The position numbers and the translations under genes were made by a program. A DNA stretch of 6,246 nt, taken from contig JBDHRG010000213.1 in assembly GCA_039807445.1 (NCBI GenBank), forward strand, positions 1 to 6,246, in the 5' to 3' direction. Within the stretch, counting starts at the first letter, position 1. Each line of letters starts with the position of its first letter. This DNA is from JBDHRG01 sp039807445 (GTDB lineage: Bacteria > Pseudomonadota > Gammaproteobacteria > Competibacterales > Competibacteraceae). Of the stretch, positions 1 to 6,246 are shown in pieces. The notes under the pieces are model-generated. The model ran no database searches, had not been told where the DNA came from, and saw nothing but the letters and a program-made list of their open reading frames with translations.

Positions 1-1
1 C

Positions 2-1384
2 GGCACGCTGATGCAGCACGTCTACGAACCGCTGTACACCTTCGACGCCCAGTGGAACCTGGCGCCGATGCTGGCCGCGCGCATGCCCGAGGTTTCGGCC
101 GACGGCCTGGTCTACACGATCGCGCTGCGCGCCGGCGTCAAGTTCCACAACGGCCGCGAGATGAACGCCGACGACGTGGTCGCGTCGCTCGCGCGCTGGA
201 TGGAGCTGGCGCCGCGCGGCAGGGCGACCGCGAAGGAGGTCAAGCGCGTCGAAGCGAAGGACGCGCAGACCGTCGTGATCACGCTGAACCGCCCCTATGC
301 GCCGCTGATCGCGCAGTTCGCGCTGCCGAGCGGCTTCGCCGCGATCATGCCCAAGGAGACGATCGCGAACCCCTTGACCGAGTTCGTCGGCACCGGCCCG
401 TACAAGCTGAAGGAGCGCAAGCCCGACCAGTACGTGCTGATGACGCGCTTCGACGACTACGCGCCGCGCGACGATGCCGCCAGCGGCTACGCCGGCAAGC
501 GCGAACCGCTGCTCGACGAGCTGCGCTTCATCCCGGTGCCCAACGCCAACACCCGCGTCGAGGGCTCGCTGTCGGGCCAGTACCTGTTCGCCGATCTGCT
601 GCCGGTCGAGGCGAAGAAGCGCCTCGATCGCCAGTCCAAGACCCAGCCGCTGTTGACCAAGCCCTTCGGCTTCCCCTACCTGGTGCTGAACACCAAACAG
701 GGCGTGCTCGCCAACCCGGCACTGCGCCAGGCGCTGCAGACCGCGGTCAACCCCGAGGAGATGCTGCTCGCCGGCTTCGGCGACCCGGCTTTCTTCGAGG
801 CCACCGGCGCGCACTTCCCGCAGGGCTCGGCCTTCCATACCGAGGCCGGCGCCAAGGGGCACTACGGCAGCGCCGACCCCGCCAAGGCCAAGACCGAGGC
901 CCAGGCTGCGAAGTACGACGGCGCGCCGATCCGCATCCTCGCCAGCCAGCAGTACGAGTTCCACTACCGCATCGCGCTGGTGCTGGCCGAGAACCTGAAG
1001 GCCGCCGGTCTCAAGCCCGACCTGCAGGTGGTCGACTGGGCGACGCTGGTGCAGCGGCGCAACGACCCGGCGCTGTGGGACATCTACGTCACGCACTCGG
1101 CCTTCCTGCCCGAGCCGATGCTGTCGCCGCCGCAGCTCGGCGACGACGCCCCCGGCTGGTGGAAGACCCCGGTCAAGGATGCCGCGCTCGCCGCGTTCAA
1201 CGGCGAGACCGACCCCGCCAAGCGCGCCGCGCTGTGGAGCAAGGTGCAGGAAGTCGTCTACGACGAGGTGCCGTACATCCGCGTCGGCAACTTCAACGCG
1301 CTGACCGCGGTGTCGCCGAAGCTCGAAGGCTACGACCCGCGCCCCTGGCCGTACTTCTGGAACGTCGGCCTGAAGCAGAAGTGA
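2..1384 (+). CDS. ABC transporter substrate-binding protein, family 5 (peptide type), 5'-truncated
   Basis: This is the periplasmic binding protein of a peptide/nickel-type ABC importer; it captures the solute and delivers it to the permeases encoded downstream. The reading frame is open from base 2 to the TGA at 1382-1384, giving 460 visible residues. The family usually has about 500-540, so the signal peptide and first few dozen residues lie before the window. An internal ATG at 11-13 is not a credible start, because QHVYEPLYTFD, which follows it, is already family core sequence. Landmarks are the FHNG motif followed by ADDVVASLARW (from base 143), typical of SBP_bac_5 proteins, the GTGPYKL motif (389-409), and a C-terminal YDPRPWPYFWN stretch common in this group. 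The gene is followed by a 240-base repeat-bearing gap and then the translocator genes. The ligand cannot be deduced; dipeptides, oligopeptides, glutathione or D-amino-acid peptides are all possible. Confidence 0.93.
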   Translation, partial: GTLMQHVYEPLYTFDAQWNLAPMLAARMPEVSADGLVYTIALRAGVKFHNGREMNADDVVASLARWMELAPRGRATAKEVKRVEAKDAQTVVITLNRPYAPLIAQFALPSGFAAIMPKETIANPLTEFVGTGPYKLKERKPDQYVLMTRFDDYAPRDDAASGYAGKREPLLDELRFIPVPNANTRVEGSLSGQYLFADLLPVEAKKRLDRQSKTQPLLTKPFGFPYLVLNTKQGVLANPALRQALQTAVNPEEMLLAGFGDPAFFEATGAHFPQGSAFHTEAGAKGHYGSADPAKAKTEAQAAKYDGAPIRILASQQYEFHYRIALVLAENLKAAGLKPDLQVVDWATLVQRRNDPALWDIYVTHSAFLPEPMLSPPQLGDDAPGWWKTPVKDAALAAFNGETDPAKRAALWSKVQEVVYDEVPYIRVGNFNALTAVSPKLEGYDPRPWPYFWNVGLKQK

Positions 1385-1418
1385 GCCCGTCTTTGCATCG
1401 AGCATCATTGCCATCACG

Positions 1419-1444
1419 CCCTCCCCCCTTGCGGGGGGCGAGGC
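1419..1444. repeat. C-run/G-run hairpin after the binding-protein gene
   Basis: CCCTCCCCCC (1419-1428) faces GGGGGG (1433-1438) across a TTGC loop, and the pairing can continue into GAGG with one unpaired C. It lies 35 bases after the binding-protein stop. No T-run follows, so it is not a classical intrinsic terminator, although it could slow polymerase or block 3' exonucleases. Confidence 0.7.
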
Positions 1445-1450
1445 GGAATA

Positions 1451-1469
1451 GGCGAAGCAACGCTTCGCC
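1451..1469. repeat. Perfect 8-bp inverted repeat inside repeat copy 1
   Basis: GGCGAAGC (1451-1458) and GCTTCGCC (1462-1469) are exact reverse complements separated by AAC. Flanking GGCGG (1442-1446) and CCGCC (1470-1474) are also complementary, so the stem can extend across a 4-base AATA bulge on the left side only. No counterpart exists in the second copy of the repeat at 5526-5619. No T-run follows. Confidence 0.75.
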
Positions 1470-1482
1470 CCGCCGAGCGCCC

Positions 1483-1505
1483 GTAGGCCGTAGGGCCGCA
1501 GGGCC
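1483..1505. repeat. Short imperfect tandem repeat, unit about 8 bp
   Basis: Three consecutive units read GTAGGCC (1483-1489), GTAGGGCC (1490-1497) and GCAGGGCC (1498-1505). They belong to the part of repeat copy 1 that is missing from copy 2. The tract is too short to assign a function. Confidence 0.55.
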
Positions 1506-1568
1506 GGGTAAAGATGGGGTGGGGGGATAAGCGGCGGCATCTTCGCCAGCGTTTCACCCCCACCCTGC

Positions 1569-1591
1569 CCCTCCCCCGTCGAGGGGGAGGG
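1569..1591. repeat. C-run/G-run hairpin upstream of the first permease gene
   Basis: CCCTCCCCC (1569-1577) pairs perfectly with GGGGGAGGG (1583-1591) around a 5-base GTCGA loop. The same 9-bp stem occurs at 5526-5548 and 5597-5619 with different loops. It ends 22 bases before the ribosome binding site of the permease gene. Confidence 0.8.
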
Positions 1592-1613
1592 AATGAAGCT
1601 CGCCACCCCCGCT

Positions 1614-1618
1614 GGAGG
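1614..1618 (+). promoter_or_regulatory. Ribosome binding site for the DppB-type permease
   Basis: GGAGG lies six bases before the ATG at 1625 and fixes that start. The same frame is open back to an ATG at 1514, but that extension would translate the hairpin repeat into low-complexity sequence that has no place in the family. Confidence 0.8.
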
Positions 1619-1624
1619 CAGCCC

Positions 1625-2566
1625 ATGCTCCGTTATCTGTTGTCACGCCTCGCCGGCATGCTCGCGGTACTGCTGATCGTCGCCGTGCTGGTGTTCCTGC
1701 TGACCCGCCTCGCCCCCGGCGACCCGGCCGCGCTGATGCTCGGCGACCAGGCCACCTTGGAAGACATCGCCCAACTGCGCGCGGTCTACGGCCTCGACCA
1801 GCCGTTGCCGCTGCAATTCGTCTACTGGCTGTGGGAGGTGTTGCAGGGCAACCTCGGCCAGTCGATCTTCCTGCAGCAGCCGGTCACCGCGGCGCTGGCC
1901 GAGCGTGCCGAGCCGACCTTCTTTCTGACGCTGTTCTCGGTGACGATCGCCAGCGCGATCGGCATCCCCTGCGGCGTGGTGTCGGCGGTCTGGCGCGGGC
2001 GCGCCACCGACCAGGCGTTCACCGGCATCGCGATGCTCGGCGCCAGCATCCCGAGCTTCTGGTTCGGCCTAATCCTGATCCAGATCTTCGCGGTCAAGCT
2101 CGGCTGGTTCCCGGTCGCCGGCTACGGCGACCCGGACGTGCCGCTGGCCGAGCGCCTGTGGCACCTGGTGCTGCCCTCGTGCGTGCTCGGCATCCTGAAC
2201 TCGGCGCTGATCATCCGCTTCACCCGCGCCAGCATGCTCGACGTGCTCGGCGAGGATTACGTGCGCACCGCGCGGGCGATGGGGCACTCGGAGCGCATCG
2301 TCGTGTTGCGCCACGCGCTGCGCAACGCGCTGATCCCGGTAATCACCGTCGTCGGCCTGACCGCGGCACTGTTGATCGGCGGCGCGGTGGTCACCGAGAC
2401 CGTGTTCGGCCTGCCCGGTGTCGGCAACCTGGTGGTGTCGGCGGTGCTGCGCCGCGACTACCCGGTGATCCAGGGCGCGCTGCTCGCGATCGCCGCCGTC
2501 TACGTCCTGATCAATCTCGTAATCGACCTGCTGTACCGCGTCGCCGATCCGCGCGTGAGGTTCTGA
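1625..2566 (+). CDS. dppB: Dipeptide/oligopeptide ABC transporter permease, DppB type
   Basis: This is the first of two inner-membrane subunits that form the import channel. The product is 313 residues, normal for DppB/OppB-type permeases. The N-terminus (MLRYLLSRL) leads into a membrane segment at about 9-29 and the family motif TRLAPGDPA. A periplasmic loop contains YGLDQPLPLQF and LGQSI (about 55-81). Further membrane segments lie near 98-120, 133-157, 179-197, 236-260 and 285-305, giving the expected six. The cytoplasmic EAA-type loop that docks on the ATPase is visible at about 211-235 (DYVRTARAMG, then RHALRNALIP). The protein ends with the usual DPRVRF. The start is set by GGAGG at 1614. 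The DppC-type gene starts 3 bp after the stop, so the two are certainly co-transcribed. The symbol is a family-level assignment; the substrate is unknown. Confidence 0.95.
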   Translation: MLRYLLSRLAGMLAVLLIVAVLVFLLTRLAPGDPAALMLGDQATLEDIAQLRAVYGLDQPLPLQFVYWLWEVLQGNLGQSIFLQQPVTAALAERAEPTFFLTLFSVTIASAIGIPCGVVSAVWRGRATDQAFTGIAMLGASIPSFWFGLILIQIFAVKLGWFPVAGYGDPDVPLAERLWHLVLPSCVLGILNSALIIRFTRASMLDVLGEDYVRTARAMGHSERIVVLRHALRNALIPVITVVGLTAALLIGGAVVTETVFGLPGVGNLVVSAVLRRDYPVIQGALLAIAAVYVLINLVIDLLYRVADPRVRF

Positions 2567-2569
2567 GCC

Positions 2570-3445
2570 ATGGCCGCTGCCGCTCCCGCTGCATCTTCCG
2601 CTTCCGCCGCGCTCGGGCTGACCCTGCGCAAGCTGTTTCACCGCAAGCTGGTGCTGGCCGGCGCCGTCGCGCTCGTCGCGCTCGTGCTGCTGGCGCTGTT
2701 CGCACCGCTCGTCTCGCCCTACGACCCCACTGCGCTGAAGGTGCTCGAGCGCCTGAAAGCGCCGTCGATGCTGCACTGGTTCGGTACCGACGAGTTCGGC
2801 CGCGACATCTTCACCCGCGTCGTCGTCGGCGCGCGCTACTCGCTGACCATCGGCATCCTGACCGTCGCGATCGCGACCGTCGCCGGCACGCTGCTCGGCT
2901 TGTGCGCCGGCTACTTCCGCCGCCTCGACACGCCGATCATGCGCCTGGTCGACGCGATGATGGCCTTCCCCGACATCCTGCTGGCGATCGCGCTGATGGC
3001 CACCCTCGGCGCCTCGCTGTTCAACGTGGTGCTGGCGCTGGCGATCGTGTACACGCCGCGCATCGCGCGCATCGTGCGCGCCTCGACGCTGGTGGTGCGC
3101 GAGCTGCTGTTCGTCGAAGCCGCACGCGCGCTCGGCGTGTCGACCGGCCGGATCCTGTTCCGCCACATCCTGCTGAACACGACCTCGCCGATCCTGGTGC
3201 AGTCGACCTTCATCTTCGCCTACGCGATCCTCGCCGAAGCCGGGCTGTCGTTCCTCGGCGTCGGCGTGCCGCCCGAGATCCCGACCTGGGGCACGATGGT
3301 CGCCGCCGGCCAGCAGTTCGCCGACAACGCCTTCTGGGTGGTGCTGTACCCGGGGCTGGCGATCATGATCGCGGCGCTGTCGCTGCAGATGGTCGGCGAC
3401 GGGCTGCGCGACCTGCTCGACCCGCGCCTGCGCAAGTCGCTGTGA
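2570..3445 (+). CDS. dppC: Dipeptide/oligopeptide ABC transporter permease, DppC type
   Basis: This is the second channel subunit, 291 residues, and pairs with the preceding DppB-type protein. An Ala/Ser-rich cytoplasmic N-terminus (residues 2-15) precedes the first membrane segment (about 27-48). The DppC/OppC hallmark HWFGTDEFGRDIFTRVVVGA follows at 69-88. Other landmarks are the EAA loop FVEAARALGV with FRHILLN (181-203), LSFLGVGV (226-233), a Trp-Gly pair at 240-241, and a C-terminal GDGLRDLLDPRLRKSL. Additional hydrophobic segments lie near 94-115, 132-150, 152-168, 206-224 and 256-276. GAGG at 2557-2560, within the end of the upstream gene, lies nine bases before the ATG. The next gene, an ATPase, begins 11 bases after the stop. 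The substrate is not visible from sequence. Confidence 0.95.
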   Translation: MAAAAPAASSASAALGLTLRKLFHRKLVLAGAVALVALVLLALFAPLVSPYDPTALKVLERLKAPSMLHWFGTDEFGRDIFTRVVVGARYSLTIGILTVAIATVAGTLLGLCAGYFRRLDTPIMRLVDAMMAFPDILLAIALMATLGASLFNVVLALAIVYTPRIARIVRASTLVVRELLFVEAARALGVSTGRILFRHILLNTTSPILVQSTFIFAYAILAEAGLSFLGVGVPPEIPTWGTMVAAGQQFADNAFWVVLYPGLAIMIAALSLQMVGDGLRDLLDPRLRKSL

Positions 3446-3456
3446 GGAAAACCGCG

Positions 3457-4511
3457 ATGAGTATCCATTCCCTGAATGCCGCGGCCCGCACCGCCCCCGC
3501 TGCGTCCGCTGCCGAAGCCCTGCTCGAGGTGCGCGGTCTGCGCACCGAGTTCCGCACCGATGCCGGCACCGTCACCGCGCTGCACGGCGTCGACTTCAGC
3601 GTCGCGCCCGGCGAGACGCTGGCGTTGGTCGGCGAATCGGGCTCGGGCAAGTCCGTGACCAGCTTCTCGATCATGGGGCTGCTGCCGAAGCCGGCCGGGC
3701 GCATCGCTGGCGGCGAGATCCGCTTCCGCACCCACGACGGCGGCGTCGTCGACCTCGCCAGGGCCGACGACGCCCAACTGCGCACGCTGCGCGGCAGGGA
3801 GCTGGCGATGATCTTCCAGGAACCGATGACCAGCCTGAACCCGGTGCTGCCGGTCGGCGAGCAGATCGCCGACGCGGTGCGCCTGCACTTAGGCGTAGAC
3901 CGCAAGGCGGCGCTGGCGCGCGCGCTCGAGATGCTCGAGCTGGTCGAGATCCCGGCCGCGAAACAGCGCCTGCGCGAATACCCTCACCAGATGTCGGGCG
4001 GTATGCGCCAGCGCGTGATGATCGCGCTCGCGCTCTCCTGCGAGCCGCGCCTGTTGATCGCCGACGAGCCGACCACCGCGCTCGATGTGACCATCCAGGC
4101 GCAGATCCTGGTGCTGATGCGCAAGCTCCAGCACGAGTTCGGCATGGGCATCCTGTTCATCACCCACAACCTCGGCGTGGTCGCCGAAACCGCGCAGCGC
4201 GTCGCGGTGATGTACGCCGGGCGCATCGTCGAGACCGGCTCGGTGCGCGAGGTGTTCAAGGCGCCCAGGCATCCGTACACGCGTGGGCTGATGGATTGCC
4301 TACCGGCCAATGCGCTGCGCGACCAGGCCGGCCACCCGCAGCGGCTGAACGCGATCCCCGGCCAGGTCGCCGCTCCCAACCGCCAGCCGCCCGGCTGCGC
4401 CTTCGCGCCGCGCTGCGCCTACGCCGAAGCGCGCTGCAACGCCGCCGTGCCCGCCCTCGAAACCGTGGCCGAAGGCCACGCGACCCGCTGCCTGCGCTGG
4501 AGCTCGCTGCC

Positions 4512-4515
<4 letters not shown>
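3457..4515 (+). CDS. dppD: Dipeptide ABC transporter ATPase, DppD type
   Basis: This is one of the two cytoplasmic ATPases that power the importer, 352 residues long. All nucleotide-binding motifs are intact: Walker A GESGSGKS (59-66), Q-loop Gln121 in IFQEPMTSLNP, signature MSGGMRQR (179-186), Walker B LLIADEP (199-205, catalytic Glu204), D-loop TALD (207-210) and switch His237. The C-terminal oligopeptide-transporter extension starts at RHPYTRGL (271-278) and carries Cys314, Cys320, Cys327 and Cys345, a pattern linked in relatives to an iron-sulfur cluster. The ATG at 3457 is supported by GAGG at 3444-3447. The same frame is open far upstream, but that part overlaps both permease genes and is a GC-rich shadow. 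A rare TTA codon for Leu145 (3889-3891) stands out against the GC-rich codon use. The stop overlaps the next start. Confidence 0.95.
4499..4515 (+). promoter_or_regulatory. Start signal and GTGA stop/start overlap between the ATPase genes
   Basis: GGAG (4499-4502) lies nine bases before a GTG at 4512-4514, which overlaps the TGA stop of the DppD-type gene (4513-4515). The frame is also open further upstream, including an ATG at 4296. No other start lies near the conserved N-terminus, and the next ATG downstream (4788) would delete Walker A. The overlap predicts translational coupling of the two ATPases, which fits their 1:1 use in the complex. Confidence 0.75.
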
Positions 4516-5501
<986 letters not shown>

Positions 5502-5525
5502 TGCCGAATGACCGCACACCCTGTT

Positions 5526-5548
5526 CCCTCCCCCTTGACGGGGGAGGG
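5526..5548. repeat. C-run/G-run hairpin after the DppF-type gene
   Basis: CCCTCCCCC (5526-5534) pairs with GGGGGAGGG (5540-5548) around a TTGAC loop, 24 bases after the DppF-type stop. TTAGGATGG follows rather than a T-run, so it is at most a weak or non-classical terminator. Confidence 0.8.
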
Positions 5549-5596
5549 TTAGGATGGGGGTGATAGGCCGGCATCACCCTTTACCCCCCACCCCTG

Positions 5597-5619
5597 CCCT
5601 CCCCCGCAAGGGGGGAGGG
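5597..5619. repeat. C-run/G-run hairpin upstream of the PLP enzyme gene
   Basis: CCCTCCCCC (5597-5605) pairs with GGGGGAGGG (5611-5619) around a GCAAG loop. It ends 46 bases before the ATG of the PLP enzyme. GC-rich sequence follows, with no T-run. Confidence 0.8.
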
Positions 5620-5665
5620 CGCGCGGTGGTGCATACCCGAAGCGATAACCAACCGGGGCAAGACC

Positions 5666-6246
5666 ATGCTCGACCTGACCGACATCGACAACGAAATCCT
5701 CGACGAACGCATCAAGGGCTACCCCGGCGCCGCCGCGCCGCGGCCGCTGCGCACGCTCGCCGACAGCGGCTGGAACCTGCTCGCCGGCGACCTGCCCTTC
5801 CCGGTCGCGGTGCTCAGGCAAGAGGCGCTGGCGCACAACCATGAATGGATGCGCGAGTTCTGCCGCCTCACCGGCGTGCAGCTGGCGCCGCACGGCAAGA
5901 CGACGATGGCGCCGCAGCTGTTCGCGCAACAGCTCGAGGCCGGCGCCTGGGGGCTGACCGTCGCCACCGTGCACCAGATCGGCATCGCCGCGCGCTTCGG
6001 CGTGCGCCGCATCGTGATGGCGAACCAGCTGCTCGGCGCCGCCGAGCTGCGCGCGGTCGGCGCGCTGCTCGCGCGCCACGCCGCGCTCGAGCTGCACGTG
6101 CTGGTCGACTCCTTGGCGCAGCTGCGCGCGATCGAGGTGCACGCCGCCGAACTGCCGCGGCCACTGAACGTACTGCTCGAGCTCGGCTACCCCGGCGGGC
6201 GCACCGGCTGTCGCACCCTCGAAGACGCGCTCGCGCTCGCGCGTGC
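5666..6246 (+). CDS. PLP-dependent amino acid deaminase / D-serine dehydratase-like enzyme (fold type III), 3'-truncated
   Basis: The frame is open from the ATG at 5666 to the window edge, giving 193 complete codons; the family usually has roughly 380-430 residues. The visible part is the alanine-racemase-like N-terminal barrel. The key motif is APHGKTTMAPQLF (74-86), in which Lys78 should form the Schiff base with pyridoxal phosphate. It is followed by GAWGLTVATVHQ (93-104), MANQLLG (118-124), LHVLVDS (143-149) and LELGYPGGRTGCR (171-183), all typical of the D-threonine aldolase / DSD1 / 'amino acid deaminase' group. Relatives remove ammonia from D-serine or cleave D-threonine; the metal-binding C-terminal domain that would help decide lies outside the window. 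The upstream GGGGCAAG is only a weak ribosome binding site. No better start is visible, and MLDLTDIDNEILDERIKGYP looks like a natural N-terminus. Co-transcription with the transporter is plausible but unproven. Confidence 0.88.
   Translation, partial: MLDLTDIDNEILDERIKGYPGAAAPRPLRTLADSGWNLLAGDLPFPVAVLRQEALAHNHEWMREFCRLTGVQLAPHGKTTMAPQLFAQQLEAGAWGLTVATVHQIGIAARFGVRRIVMANQLLGAAELRAVGALLARHAALELHVLVDSLAQLRAIEVHAAELPRPLNVLLELGYPGGRTGCRTLEDALALAR

Larger units (their letters stand above)
1419..1591. repeat. Composite intergenic hairpin repeat, copy 1
   Basis: This element fills most of the 240-base gap between the binding-protein gene and the first permease gene. It begins with a C-rich/G-rich hairpin (1419-1444) and ends with a near-identical type of hairpin (1569-1591). 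Between them lie a perfect 8-bp stem hairpin (1451-1469), a short GGCC-rich tandem stretch (1483-1505), and a G-run/C-run pair (ATGGGGTGGGGGG at 1514 against TCACCCCCACCC near 1554) that can also pair. The outer parts and the G-run/GGCATC/C-run core recur at 5526-5619. This identifies a dispersed element rather than gene-specific regulatory sequence. The rest of the gap holds no convincing gene or promoter. A role in mRNA stability or partial termination is inference. Confidence 0.8.
5526..5619. repeat. Intergenic hairpin repeat, copy 2
   Basis: This 94-base element occupies most of the gap between the DppF-type gene and the PLP enzyme gene. It consists of two hairpins with identical 9-bp stems (CCCTCCCCC/GGGGGAGGG) at 5526-5548 and 5597-5619. 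Between them is a core of ATGGGGGTGATA (from 5554), GGCATC (5570-5575) and a C-run (5584-5594) that can pair with the G-run. Copy 1 has the same outer hairpins and the same order of G-run, GGCATC and C-run. The bases on either side (5502-5525 and 5620-5665) show no other feature I can support. Confidence 0.8.

Noticed and set aside
52..1530. Overlapping + strand open frame of 492 codons across the binding-protein gene
   Set aside because: It is Arg/Ala-rich low-complexity sequence in an alternative frame and runs on into the repeat. The binding-protein frame has clear conserved motifs.
1514..1624. A 37-codon in-frame extension of the DppB-type permease from an ATG at 1514
   Set aside because: It would translate the hairpin repeat into Arg/Gly/Pro-rich sequence. 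The ATG at 1625 has a well-placed GGAGG and gives the normal family N-terminus.
2069..3166. Long antisense open frame of 365 codons opposite the permease genes
   Set aside because: It is rich in Gln, His, Arg, Asp and Gly without any recognisable motif, and lies opposite well-conserved coding sequence. It is a codon-bias shadow.
1831..3456. Long open frame running into the DppD-type ATPase, which could look like a fusion protein
   Set aside because: It overlaps both permease genes out of frame and is Arg/Ala/Pro-rich, as expected for a shadow frame in GC-rich DNA. The ATPase has its own ribosome binding site and ATG at 3457.
5526..5619. Intrinsic terminators formed by the strong hairpins
   Set aside because: None of the stems here or at 1419-1591 is followed by a T-run on either strand, so I list them as repeats only.

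Overview
The window is very GC-rich, with G or C at nearly every third codon position, and all genes lie on the + strand. The protein style and the CCCTCCCCC/GGGGGAGGG intergenic hairpins suggest a betaproteobacterium, perhaps of the Burkholderiales or Rhodocyclales. That placement is inference; no rRNA or other marker gene is present.

Layout. Bases 2-1384 hold the 3' part of a family 5 (peptide-type) ABC transporter substrate-binding protein gene whose start lies before the window. A 240-base gap follows (1385-1624), largely filled by a composite hairpin repeat. Four tightly packed translocator genes come next: two permeases of DppB type (1625-2566) and DppC type (2570-3445), then two ATPases of DppD type (3457-4515) and DppF type (4512-5501). 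They are separated by 3 bp, 11 bp and a 4-bp GTGA overlap. A second gap (5502-5665) holds a shorter relative of the same repeat. The window ends inside a gene (5666 onward) for a PLP-dependent fold-type III enzyme of the amino acid deaminase / D-serine dehydratase / D-threonine aldolase group.

How the genes work together. The binding protein should capture a small peptide or related solute in the periplasm and pass it to the DppB/DppC channel, which is driven by the DppD/DppF ATPase pair. The downstream PLP enzyme suggests that the imported compound, or a product of its hydrolysis, is a D-amino acid or a D-amino-acid-containing peptide. The substrate cannot be read from the sequence.

Novelty. 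I see no undescribed system. The transporter is ordinary. The items most worth a second look are the related hairpin repeats at both borders of the translocator block, the extra segment in the first copy, and the link between a peptide importer and a D-amino-acid-type PLP enzyme. I found no tRNA, rRNA, CRISPR array, insertion sequence, convincing promoter or classical T-tailed terminator.
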